In this document: in pieces, positions 14,658-25,623 of the stretch
Numbering within the stretch: the stretch's first letter is position 1
Layout of the letters: each line of letters starts with the position of its first letter
Assembly: GCF_038502225.1 (NCBI RefSeq)
Contig: NW_027195398.1
Span: forward strand, 1-64,000
Direction of reading: 5' to 3'
Origin: Cherax quadricarinatus
Taxonomy: Eukaryota; Arthropoda; Malacostraca; Decapoda; Parastacidae
Length of the DNA: 64,000 nucleotides
The notes under the pieces: generated by a model
Seen by the model: only the letters and a program-made list of their open reading frames with translations
The model's database searches: none
Told to the model about the DNA's origin: nothing
Program-made: the position numbers and the translations under genes

Positions 14658-15090
14658 GTTATCATAGACATATCAACACTCTCCCTCACCATTGTTTAAT
14701 TAAAATTAATATTGTATAAATTGTGTATGAGAATTTAGATAATTTTTGTTTATATCATTTAAATTTTCTCTAAGAAAGTGCAATAAGGGTTATAATTTTT
14801 TGATGAAATAATGTGGTAAAAGATGTAAATATGTGAAGAAATTACTAACTTGAGAGACTTGTGGTTAAGATAAAGAAGATATTCAGAAGAATAAACACTT
14901 TGTTTAAGTAGAATTAATTATTAAATAACTTTCTCAATTCTCATACTTACACTTCTCTCACCTCTTTATTAATGACTTAAAAAAACATTCACCACAACAG
15001 ACAAAAAATAAAAACTTTCCGTGATGAAAAAAAAAAAACACTCGACTTGGATGATTCGATCTGTTGACAATAAGAATTTTGGTGGTGGCT
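14658..15090. other. Block A spacer between the 58-bp and 30-bp arrays
   Basis: AT-rich, non-repetitive sequence with no gene that I can support. It is homologous to 35781-36202 in the same relative place, for example 'acttgagagacttgtggtta' and 'ttggatgattcgatctgttg' occur in both. It joins the two arrays as one duplicated block. Confidence 0.8.
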
Positions 15091-18000
15091 GCCACGACCT
15101 GGCCAGTACGACTGTGTGTTGCCACAACCTGGCCAGTACGACTGTGTGTTGCCACAACCTGGCCAGTACGACTGTGTGTTGCCACAACCTGGCCAGTACG
15201 ACTGTGTGTTGCCACAACCTGGCCAGTACGACTGTGTGTTGCCACAACCTGGCCAGTACGACTGTGTGTTGCCACAACCTGGCCAGTACGACTGTGTGTT
15301 GCCACAACCTGGCCAGTACGACTGTGTGTTGCCACAACCTGGCCAGTACGACTGTGTGTTGCCACAACCTGGCCAGTACGACTGTGTGTTGCCACAACCT
15401 GGCCAGTACGACTGTGTGTTGCCACAACCTGGCCAGTACGACTGTGTGTTGCCACAACCTGGCCAGTACGACTGTGTGTTGCCACAACCTGGCCAGTACG
15501 ACTGTGTGTTGCCACAACCTGGCCAGTACGACTGGGTGTTGCCACAACCTGGCCAGTACGACTGTGTGTTGCCACAACCTGGCCAGTACGACTGTGTGTT
15601 GCCACAACCTGGCCAGTACGACTGTGTGTTGCCACAACCTGGCCAGTACGACTGTGTGTTGCCACAACCTGGCCAGTACGACTGTGTGTTGCCACAACCT
15701 GGCCAGTACGACTGTGTGTTGCCACAACCTGGCCAGTACGACTGTGTGTTGCCACAACCTGGCCAGTACGACTGTGTGTTGCCACAACCTGGCCAGTACG
15801 ACTGTGTGTTGCCACAACCTGGCCAGTACGACTGTGTGTTGCCACAACCTGGCCAGTACGACTGTGTGTTGCCACAACCTGGCCAGTACGACTGTGTGTT
15901 GCCACAACCTGGCCAGTACGACTGTGTGTTGCCACAACCTGGCCAGTACGACTGTGTGTTGCCACAACCTGGCCAGTACGACTGTGTGTTGCCACAACCT
16001 GGCCAGTACGACTGTGTGTTGCCACAACCTGGCCAGTACGACTGTGTGTTGCCACAACCTGGCCAGTACGACTGTGTGTTGCCACAACCTGGCCAGTACG
16101 ACTGTGTGTTGCCACAACCTGGCCAGTACGACTGTGTGTTGCCACAACCTGGCCAGTACGACTGTGTGTTGCCACAACCTGGCCAGTACGACTGTGTGTT
16201 GACACAACCTGGCCAGTACGACTGTGTGTTGCCACAACCTGGCCAGTACGACTGTGTGTTGCCACAACCTGGCCAGTACGACTGTGTGTTGCCACAACCT
16301 GGCCAGTACGACTGTGTGTTGCCACAACCTGGCCAGTACGACTGTGTGTTGCCACAACCTGGCCAGTACGACTGTGTGTTGCCACAACCTGGCCAGTACG
16401 ACTGTGTGTTGCCACAACCTGGCCAGTACGACTGTGTGTTGTCACAACCTGGCCAGTACGACTGTGTGTTGCCACAACCTGGCCAGTACGACTGTGTGTT
16501 GCCACAACCTGGCCAGTACGACTGTGTGTTGCCACAACCTGGCCAGTACGACTGTGTGTTGCCACAACCTGGCCAGTACGACTGTGTGTTGCCACAACCT
16601 GGCCAGTACGACTGTGTGTTGCCACAACCTGGCCAGTACGACTGTGTGTTGCCACAACCTGGCCAGTACGACTGTGTGTTGCCACAACCTGGCCAGTACG
16701 ACTGTGTGTTGTCACAACCTGGCCAGTACGACTGTGTGTTGCCACAACCTGGCCAGTACGACTGTGTGTTGCCACAACCTGGCCAGTACGACTGTGTGTT
16801 GCCACAACCTGGCCAGTACGACTGTGTGTTGCCACAACCTGGCCAGTACGACTGTGTGTTGTCACAACCTGTACGACTGTGTGTTGTCACAACCTGGCCA
16901 GTACGACTGTGTGTTGTCACAACCTGGCCAGTACGACTGTGTGTTGTCACAACCTGGCAGTACGACACCTGTTGCCACAACCTGGCCAGTACGACTGTGT
17001 GTTGCTGTGTGTTGTCACAACCTGGCCAGTACGACTGTGTTGTCACAACCTGGCCAGTACGACTGTGTGTTGCTGTGTGTTGTCACAACCTGGCCAGTAC
17101 GACTGTGTGTTGCCACAACCTGGCCAGTACGACTGTGTGTTGCCACAACCTGGCCAGTACGACTGTGTGTTGTCACAACCTGGCCAGTACGACTGTGTGT
17201 TGTCACAACCTGGCCAGTACGACTGTGTGTTGTCACAACCTGGCCAGTACGACTGTGTGTTGTCACAACCTGGCCAGTACGACTGTGTGTTGTCACAACT
17301 TGGCCAGTACGACTGTGTGTTGTCACAACCTGGCCAGTACGACTGTGTGTTGTCACAACCTGGCCAGTACGACTGTGTGTTGTCACAACCTGGCCAGTAC
17401 GACTGTGTGTTGTCACAACCTGGCCAGTACGACTGTGTGTTGTCACAACCTGGCCAGTACGACTGTGTGTTGTCACAACCTGGCCAGTACGACTGTGTGT
17501 TGTCACAACCTGGCCAGTACGACTGTGTGTTGTCACAACCTGGCCAGTACGACTGTGTGTTGTCACAACCTGGCCAGTACGACTGTGTGTTGTCACAACC
17601 TGGCCAGTACGACTGTGTGTTGTCACAACCTGGCCAGTACGACTGTGTGTTGTCACAACCTGGCCAGTACGACTGTGTGTTGTCACAACCTGGCCAGTAC
17701 GACTGTGTGTTGTCACAACCTGGCCAGTACGACTGTGTGTTGTCACAACCTGGCCAGTACGACTGTGTGTTGTCACAACCTGGCCAGTACGACTGTGTGT
17801 TGTCACAACCTGGCCAGTACGACTGTGTGTTGTCACAACCTGGCCAGTACGACTGTGTGTTGTCACAACCTGGCCAGTACGACTGTGTGTTGTCACAACC
17901 TGGCCAGTACGACTGTGTGTTGTCACAACCTGGCCAGTACGACTGTGTGTTGTCACAACCTGGCCAGTACGACTGTGTGTTGTCACAACCTGGCCAGTAC

Positions 18001-18110
18001 GACTGTGTGTTGTCACAACCTGGCCAGTACGACTGTGTGTTGTCACAACCTGGCCAGTACGACTGTGTGTTGTCACAACCTGGCCAGTACGACTGTGTGT
18101 TGTCACAACC
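15091..18110. repeat. 30-bp minisatellite, about 100 copies (block A)
   Basis: The unit is exactly 30 bp and begins 'gccacaacctggccagtacg'. From 15091 to about 16860 nearly all copies read 'gccacaacc'; from about 17165 to 18110 they read 'gtcacaacc'. The zone 16861-17165 is scrambled, with truncated and merged units. Because 30 is a multiple of three and the unit has no stop in any of the six phases, both strands carry open frames up to about 1000 codons, such as 15064-18126. These are repeat translations with no domain and no support as genes. Confidence 0.97.
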
Positions 18111-18218
18111 TGTTCTAAATTGGTGAAGGATAATGCAAGTCAAAAGCTTTTCTGTTGTGTTTATTTCGCTGCCTTTACACACAGGATAACAGGCCTTTGG
18201 GACTCCTGGGTTGTAATA
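18111..18218 (+). mobile_element. Fragment of the Gypsy LTR 3' end
   Basis: The segment starting 'tgttctaaattggtgaagga' and ending 'gggttgtaata' aligns with 46770-46868, the last ~100 bp of the putative 3' LTR of the Gypsy element, with substitutions and a length difference of about 10 bp in the middle. It lies directly against the end of the 30-bp array. No other part of the element is visible here. Confidence 0.7.
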
Positions 18219-18780
18219 GGTAACAAAAGAAAAGTACAGTAACTTCCAATAACAGCATACTAACACATACACAAGTGAAAGTTTGTGTATGCAATAATTT
18301 CGCAAAAATCATTCTGAACCTAACGGAAAAAAATGTATTTCATTGTGTTTGTTTATTATTAAATTATTGTAAACTTATCTAAAACATTTTTAGTTAAATT
18401 AGGCTAAATCAAATTAAATTAAATTAAAGGTTAGGTAAGTTTTCTAAGGTTCTTTTAGAACAAAGTTATTAGTTTTTACATTAACATAAATGAAAAAAAT
18501 ATATCTTTAAACGCACAGAGAAAATATAAGAAAGGACTCAATTTTACATGAGGTCTTGTTAACAGACCAGTTTCACCCATTCGGATATTGGGATATTGGC
18601 AGTTTGGAAGAGTATCTAATATTACTTCATATATGCTTCTAAACTGTTGTGTCTGAGCGCCTCTGCAAAGACAGTGATTATGTGTGAGTGAGGTGAAAGT
18701 GTTGAATGATGATGAAAGTATTTCCTTTTTGGGGATTTTTTTCATATTATGATAACGTGGGTGGCACCAGCGAGATGCCA
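18219..18780. other. Gene-free spacer between 30-bp and 41-bp arrays
   Basis: AT-rich sequence with no supported gene. Stretches such as 'gtgaggtgaaagtgttgaat' (about 18685-18710) have the look of dispersed repeat or LINE 3' UTR remnants of crustacean genomes. That is recollection of general type and was not tested here. Confidence 0.4.
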
Positions 18781-20205
18781 CTGACGTGTTATTCCCGAGT
18801 AGGAATAACCCCACCATGGTTACTGTCAGGGAGGCTGGAGTGGGAATAACACCACCATGGCTACTGTCAGGGAGGCTGGAGTGGGAATAACCACCACCAT
18901 GGAGTGGGAATACTGTTACAGGGAGGCTGGAGTGGGAATAACACCACCATGGATGCTACTGTCAGGGAGGCTGGAGTGGGAATAACACCATGGCTACTGT
19001 CAGGGAGGCTGGAGTGGGAATAACACCACCGATGCTACTGTCAGGGAGGCTGGAGTGGGAATAACACCACCATGGCTACTGTCAGGGAGGCTGGAGTGGG
19101 AATAACACCACCATGGTTACTGTCAGGGAGGCTGGAGTGGGAATAACACCACCATGGCTACTGTCAGGGAGGCTGGAGTGGGAATAACACCACCATGGTT
19201 ACTGTCAGGGAGGCTGGAGTGGGAATAACACCACCATGGCTACTGTCAGGGAGGCTGGAGTGGGAATAACACCACCGATGCTACTGTCAGGGAGGCTGGA
19301 GTGGGAATAACACCACCGATGCTACTGTCAGGGAGGCTGGAGTGGGAATAACACCACCATGGCTACTGTCAGGGAGGCTGGAGTGGGAATAACACCACCA
19401 TGGCTACTGTCAGGGAGGCTGGAGTGGGAATAACACCACAATGGCTACTGTCAGGGAGGCTGGAGTGGGAATAACACCACCGATGCTACTGTCAGGGAGG
19501 CTGGAGTGGGAATAACACCACCGATGCTACTGTCAGGGAGGCTGGAGTGGGAATAACACCACCGATGCTACTGTCAGGGAGGCTGGAGTGGGAATAACAC
19601 CACCGATGCTACTGTCAGGGAGGCTGGAGTGGGAATAACACCACCGATGCTACTGTCAGGGAGGCTGGAGTGGGAATAACACCACCGATGCTACTGTCAG
19701 GGAGGCTGGAGTGGGAATAACACCACCGATGCTACTGTCAGGGAGGCTGGAGTGGGAATAACACCACCGATGCTACTGTCAGGGAGGCTGGAGTGGGAAT
19801 AACACCACCGATGCTACTGTCAGGGAGGCTGGAGTGGGAATAACACCACCGATGCTACTGTCAGGGAGGCTGGAGTGGGAATAACACCACCGATGCTACT
19901 GTCAGGGAGGCTGGAGTGGGAATAACACCACCAATGCTACTGTCAGGGAGGCTGGAGTGGGAATAACACCACCGATGCTACTGTCAGGGAGGCTGGAGTG
20001 GGAATAACACCGATGCACCTGGAGTGGGATGCTACTGTCAGGGAGGCTGGAGTGGGAATAACACCACCGATGCTACTGTCAGGGAGGCTGGAGTGGGAAT
20101 AACACCAACAATGCTACTGTCAGGGAGGCTGGAGTGGGATGCTACTGTCAGGGAGGCTGGAGTGGGAATAACACCACCAATGCTACTGTCAGGGAGGCTG
20201 GTTGA
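18781..20205. repeat. 41-bp minisatellite, about 34 copies (block B)
   Basis: The unit contains 'ctgtcagggaggctggagtg' followed by 'ggaataacaccacc'; the spacing is 41 bp, for example 19564 to 19605. Copies carry 'atgg' or 'gatg' before 'ctactgtc'. The first copies (18781-19080) and the last (20000-20200) are less regular. A shorter, noisier version occurs at 31220-31800. Confidence 0.93.
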
Positions 20206-20400
20206 CGCTTTTGAATCCAAATCATGAATAATAACAATAATAATTAATAATAATAATAATAATAATAACATAATAATAATAATAATAATATATTATAATG
20301 AATTATAATATATTTGCGACCACTGTCAGCCTCAGAGTTATCTCTGAGTTACCAGACCTTGCCACGTGGAGGCCAGTGGTTCGTCTTTAAGGTCCCCCCC
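20206..20400. other. Block B spacer with TAA microsatellite
   Basis: 'gacgcttttgaatccaaatc' leads into a TAA-rich microsatellite (about 20225-20295), then into a short segment ('gcgaccactgtcagcctcag') that ends in a C10 run near 20395. The same succession appears at 31826-31990 in block B'. No gene is seen. Confidence 0.75.
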
Positions 20401-22300
20401 CCCTCGCCTTCCCCAGGTTCATGTGTCCAGGAATTCATCCGTGGGCCCCCGGATGTCTCCCCTTCCTCATTTCCCTAAGGTCAGCCTCGCCTCTCTTTCT
20501 CTCTCTGCCTTCCAGCCTCAGCCTTCCCCAGGTTCATGTATCCAGGAATCCATCTGTCTGCCTCCGGATGTTTTCCCTTCCTCACTTCCCTAAGGTCAGC
20601 CTCACCAACCTGTTTTCTTGCTGTCCCCAGGTTCATGTATCCAGGAATCCTTCCGTCTACCGCCGGATATCTTCCCTTCCCTACTTACCCAAGGTCAGCC
20701 TCAACTGCATGTATTCTTGCATGTATCCAGGGATCCATCCGTTCGCTTGTCTCCCCTTCCCCACTTGCCAAGGTTCATGTATCCAGGGATCCATCCGTTC
20801 GCTCCCTGATGTCTCCCCTTCCCCACTTACCCAAGGTCAGCCTCAACTGCATGTATTCTTGCCATCCCCAGGTTCATGTATCCAGGAATCCATCCGTTCG
20901 CTCCCGGATGTCTCCCCTTCCCCACTTACCCAAGGTCAGCCTCAACGACAACCTTCCCCAAGTTCATGTATCCAGGAATCCATCCGCTCGCTCCGGATGT
21001 CTTCCCTTCCCCATTTCCCTAAGGTCGGCGGTGCCTTCCCCGGATCAGTGTCTCCAGGAGTCCACTTATGTCACCTGAGTGGACTCCCTTCCCCACTTCC
21101 CCAAGGTCAGCGGTATTCTTGCCGTCCGCAGGATCATGTATCCAGGAATCCTTCCGTCTACCGCCGGATATCTTCCCTTCCCCACTTACCCAAGGTCAGC
21201 CTCAACTGCATGTATTCTTGCCTTGCTCAGGTTCATGTATCCAGGAATCCATCCGCTCGCTCCGGATGTCTCCCCTTCCCCACTTACCCAAGGTCAGCCT
21301 CAACAACAACCTTCCTCAAGTTCAGGTCTCCCCTTCCCCACTTATCAAGTTCATGTATCCAGGAATCCATCCACTCGCTCCGGATGTCTTCCCTTCCCCA
21401 TTTCCCTAAGGTCGGCGGTGCCTTCCCCGGATCAGTGTCTCCAGGAATACACTTATGTCACCTCAGTGGACTCCCTTCCCCACTTCCCCAAGGTCAGCGG
21501 TATTCTTGCCGTCCGCAGGATCATGTATCCAGGAATCCTTCCGTCTACCGCCGGATATCTTCCCTTCCCCACTTACCCAAGGTCAGCCTCAACTGCATGT
21601 ATTCTTGCCTTGCTCAGGTTCATGTATCCAGGAATCCATCCGCTCGCTCCGGATGTCTCCCCTTCCCCACTTACCCAAGGTCAGCCTCAACAACAACCTT
21701 CCTCAAGTTCATGTATCCAGGAATCCATCCGCTCGCTCCGGATGTCTTCCCTTCCCCATTTCCCTAAGGTCGGCGGTGCCTTCCCCGGATCAGTGTCTCC
21801 AGGAGTCCACTTATGTCACCTGAGTGGACTCCCTTCCCCACTTCCCCAAGGTCAGCGGTATTCTTGCCGTCCGCAGGATCATGTATCCAGGAATCCTTCC
21901 GTCTACCGCCGGATATCTTCCCTTCCCCACTTACCCAAGGTCAGCCTCAACTGCATGTATTCTTGCCTTGCTCAGGTTCATGTATCCAGGAATCCATCCG
22001 CTCGCTCCGGATGTCTCCCCTTCCCCACTTACCCAAGGTCAGCCTCAACAACAACCTTCCTCAAGTTCATGTATCCAGGAATCCATCCGCTCGCTCCGGA
22101 TGTCTTCCCTTCCCCATTTCCCTAAGGTCGGCGGTGCCTTCCCCGGATCAGTGTCTCCAGGAGTCTACTTGTGTCACCTGAGTGGACTCCCTTCCCCACT
22201 TCCCCAGAGTCAGCGGTGCCTTCCCCGGATCAGTGTCTCTAGGAGTCCACTTATGTCACCTCAGGTGGACTCCCTTCCCCACTTCCCCAGAGTCAGCGGT
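20401..22300. repeat. 98-bp and 82-bp tandem repeats of block B
   Basis: Two related units alternate. One, about 98 bp, contains 'ggttcatgtatccaggaatc' and 'ccccttccccacttac'. The other, about 82 bp, contains 'ccccggatcagtgtctccag' and 'gtggactcccttccccac'. Longer composite units of 340-360 bp recur within 21000-22200. Pro/Ser-rich open frames cross the region in every forward phase and change phase with the unit length, so I do not call genes. Homologous to 31991-33545. Confidence 0.9.
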
Positions 22301-22860
22301 TGCCACCTTCAGTGACCTCGCTGCATGGAAACTTGGTCTTGTCTAGCTGGTCTACGGTAGAGACTGTCCAGGTGGGTGGAATTACTGGAGGTGACACACA
22401 CAGAAAACTGCGTCCAGTAATTACACCCACCAAGACAGCCGCGACCGTAGGTCAGCTAGACGCCACCAAGCTGCCTCACAGTTCCGCCACCTCCGAGAGG
22501 CTAATTAACGTAAATTTTGGAAATCCTTTTATATTACAGTATGAATTTAGTCTAAGTACGAGATTTTCTTGTTTATTTATCAGTTTAAAAGTATTTGTAA
22601 GTGTTTTATTTTATGTAGATGAATGTCCAAGTGTTGAAGAACTTTTCCACCTCCATCAAAACTGTATTAAATATTACACTGTTTTCATTTTTATTTATTT
22701 ATTGGTCATTTTCATATGACATTGAAAGACTAACAAGCGCACAAACATACACATATATATGTATTTTTACATACATTTATACGCTGGTTTACGGTATTTT
22801 GACGACATTCTTCGTGAAACATGTAAATATATAAAGACGCGACACGTTTGTGACACTAGT
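22301..22860 (+). other. Block B tail with foldback
   Basis: Non-tandem end of block B, nearly identical to 33541-34105 up to 'gacgcgacacgtttgtgaca'. It includes the foldback at 22341-22461. An open frame passes from the repeats into this tail in both copies, but its codon content follows the repeats and I see no domain. Confidence 0.75.
22341..22461. repeat. Foldback hairpin, copy 1
   Basis: The arms 22341-22389 and 22413-22461 are imperfect reverse complements: 'gtctagctggtctacggt' against 'accgtaggtcagctagac', and 'ggtgggtggaattactgg' against 'ccagtaattacacccacc'. The loop contains 'gacacacacagaaaactgcg'. Related foldbacks lie at 23852-23914, 24836-24928 and 33582-33702. Confidence 0.8.
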
Positions 22861-22949
22861 GGAGGACTTGAGTTATCTTTAATTACTGATGTAAAGTATT
22901 AGGACGAGTTTCCCTTAAAAATTAACTCCGCCATTAACCAAGAGTTACC

Positions 22950-22984
22950 TCTTCTTCTTCTTCTACTGCTGCTACTACTACTAT

Positions 22985-23034
<50 letters not shown>

Positions 23035-23226
23035 TCACCACCACCACCACCACCACCACCACCACCACCACCACCACCACCACCACCACCACCACCACCA
23101 CCACCACCACCACCACCACCACCACCACCACCACCACCACCACCACCACCACCACCACCACCACCACCACCACCACCACCACCACCACCACCACCACCAC
23201 CACCACCACCACCACCACCACCACCA
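22950..23226. repeat. Trinucleotide microsatellites: CTT, then TAC, then ACC
   Basis: Short CTT and TGC/TAC runs are followed by (TAC)n up to about 23028 and a nearly pure (ACC)n of about 65 units at 23033-23226. Poly-Val and poly-Trp open frames on the minus strand are translations of the microsatellite. Confidence 0.97.
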
Positions 23227-23850
23227 CAACTACCATGACCAACAACATATGTTCTTTTACTAAACCACTAAATCAATTTTGAATGTTTTACTTGTTGAGA
23301 TTCACGAGGCTGAATGTTTGTTCGTATATGTAAGTGAAGGAGACAAATAAGTATGTGTTAATAACAGCCTTTAATAAACATTGAAATATGTTAAAGTTAT
23401 GAACATCAATTATTTCTAAATTGACTTGTTGTTATTTAAGTGTTTTGAAATGATTTAGAAAAGTGAATGTTGAATAATTAACTGCAACATCAAGTCTCAA
23501 TAATTTTGCGCTTCTTATTATGATATAAAAAAAGGCAATGCAGAGTACAGTTTACAATAAACTTTCAGGACAAACTTTTCATTTTACAATGGTTGTATCA
23601 GTCAGTTGTTGAACTACTTGACAATGTGTGAAAATGTGTTCTATACTTACACTCATTTAGCAAAATATTGTCATATAATAAATGGAAAAAATGGATTTAA
23701 ACTCCATCATTTGAGGTGGACGTTGAGAGGTGTGAAGCCCAAACACAGCATTTCCTCAGAGAGGAACTTAACTCTTCAAATGTAGCAACACCATGAAGCA
23801 CTGACCATATATGATATTACAACACAAGTGTTTAAATATCAGTATATACA
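23227..23850. other. Gene-free AT-rich sequence
   Basis: No supported gene, array or recognisable element. It separates the ACC microsatellite from the second foldback. Confidence 0.5.
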
Positions 23851-23851
23851 A

Positions 23852-23914
23852 ATGGATGTAATTACCGGGGAGGACACACAGAAATCTGCGCCCAGTAAAT
23901 ACATCCGCCCGGGA
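23852..23914. repeat. Foldback hairpin, copy 2 (diverged, isolated)
   Basis: 'ggatgtaattaccggg' pairs with 'cccagtaaatacatcc', 14 of 16 positions, around a loop with 'gacacacagaaatctgcg' that resembles the loop of copy 1. It is not attached to the block B arrays. Confidence 0.6.
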
Positions 23915-24630
23915 AGACTAGAAACATAGTCCAGCCAGAAGAGAAGAACTCCTCTACCTGGACCACCATGGTGAAGCCAGTTGTTGTTTATTTCGGTCGT
24001 CTTTTTAAATGTCATAGATTTTTATGTTCTTATTTGAGCTTTTCTGTATTTTCAGTCATGTAAAAGCGTGATCTCTGTGTTTCTATGTGTAACTTCCTTA
24101 TTTATTATTTACTGGTGTTATTGTGTTAAACATTGTGATCTTCGCATCACCGGTATTATTATATCTCTGATATAATGCATAACAGGGTTATCGTTGTATT
24201 CTTTATATTACTATATAAAAAAGAGTGATATTTGCTTTTCTAATTTTACCAGTTATACTATTGTGACCTCTGGAGCTCTGGTGTTACTGTGTATAAGCGT
24301 AACGTTTATATCTCTGGTATTACTGCATATAACCCAGTGATCTTTGTATCTCTGACAGCTCTAGCAAAGGTTTTCTGATAGTCTAGGTAAATACATCTCT
24401 TCATCCATTTCTATATTCAATAGTTTCTCCTATATTAATTATAGAACTTATAAGTACAGGATTTTGTAATCAGAAATTCAAATTCTTTACCAGCATTATA
24501 CTGAATTCACTTTTCTCTAGCGACTTTAACAAAGTTTTGTTACACCACTTATCAAGGAAGCAACCTTAGTCTAAACCACCTGCAGTGACACTTTTAAAAC
24601 TCTGTGACCCTTTGCTCAATCTTACATTTG
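23915..24630. other. Gene-free sequence
   Basis: AT-rich, non-repetitive. I see no gene, no array and no element that I can name. Confidence 0.5.
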
Positions 24631-24960
24631 CCTGCACATGTACACTCCTGTAGAGTGTGACTCTCCTTTACTTCACAAAGGTTTGCCTCGTCTCTTTCAG
24701 TATCCTCACCTCTATCTTCCTACATCAGTTCCTTCCCAAGATCTTGTTTACAGGAATTCGTCCGTCTATCTACTGGATGTCTTGCCTTCCCCACTTTCCG
24801 GAGGTCCCAGACGACCTTGCTGGATTGGAATTATGTCTTTTCTAACTACGGTCGAGACTTTCCTGGTGGAGGAAATACAGGAGACACAGAGAAATTTGTG
24901 TCTAGAAATTACACCCACCAAGACAGCCATGAACTTACACCAAGACTCCCGGATATCGTT
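24631..24960 (+). repeat. Diverged single copy of the block B core
   Basis: 'caggaattcgtccgtctatc' followed by 'ggatgtcttgccttccccac' parallels the 98-bp unit of block B. It is followed by a counterpart of the block B tail with its own foldback (24836-24928, 'aaattacacccaccaagaca'). Here the repeated units are present once or in short form, so it resembles an unamplified relative of block B. Confidence 0.65.
24836..24928. repeat. Foldback hairpin, copy 3
   Basis: A diverged relative of 22341-22461. It keeps 'acacccaccaagacagcc' on the right arm and a loop 'gacacagagaaatttgtgtc' that is itself self-complementary. Confidence 0.6.
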
Positions 24961-25184
24961 AGTAAACGAAAATTTTACTCATACTTACGTCGCAATATAT
25001 ATCTTTATTAATATATATATATTTTTCAGTTACGTAGCAGAAAAAGCGTTTGTCTGAATGTTGTATTGTGTGTAAATGACTGCCAAATTCTTAATCTAAT
25101 TGTCAACCTACGTGAAGATATGTTATAAATATTATTTCTTTTGTTACTTGTCTTTTGTGTATGTACAGCACGCGCAGAGCCATA

Positions 25185-25446
<262 letters not shown>

Positions 25447-25623
25447 GTTTTGGGAGATAAGGGAAATAGAGGAAGGGGGGAGGGGGCAATAATTAAGGAT
25501 AATACTATAGACAGAATAAGAAAAAACAAAATGAGTGGCAACATCTAAATGTATTTGTTGCTGCATTGTGACTCCAAACTGAATGTGACTTTGTTGAACT
25601 ACAAGATGGCCGCCAAGATGACT

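Noticed and set aside
12838..14719. His/Thr/Tyr-rich frames of about 600 codons
   Set aside because: Translation of the 58-bp array. More than one phase is open and the sequence cycles through phases with the repeat.
15091..18110. CRISPR-like array of 30-bp repeats
   Set aside because: The repeats are contiguous with no unique spacers, and the surroundings are eukaryotic.
15064..18126. Open frame of about 1020 codons, and similar ones on both strands
   Set aside because: All six phases of the 30-bp unit are open; the peptide is a decapeptide repeat with no domain, so openness carries no information.
20421..22719. Pro/Ser-rich proteins of 350-540 residues in blocks B and B'
   Set aside because: Frames follow the 98/82-bp units, exist in every forward phase, and run into a non-coding-looking tail.
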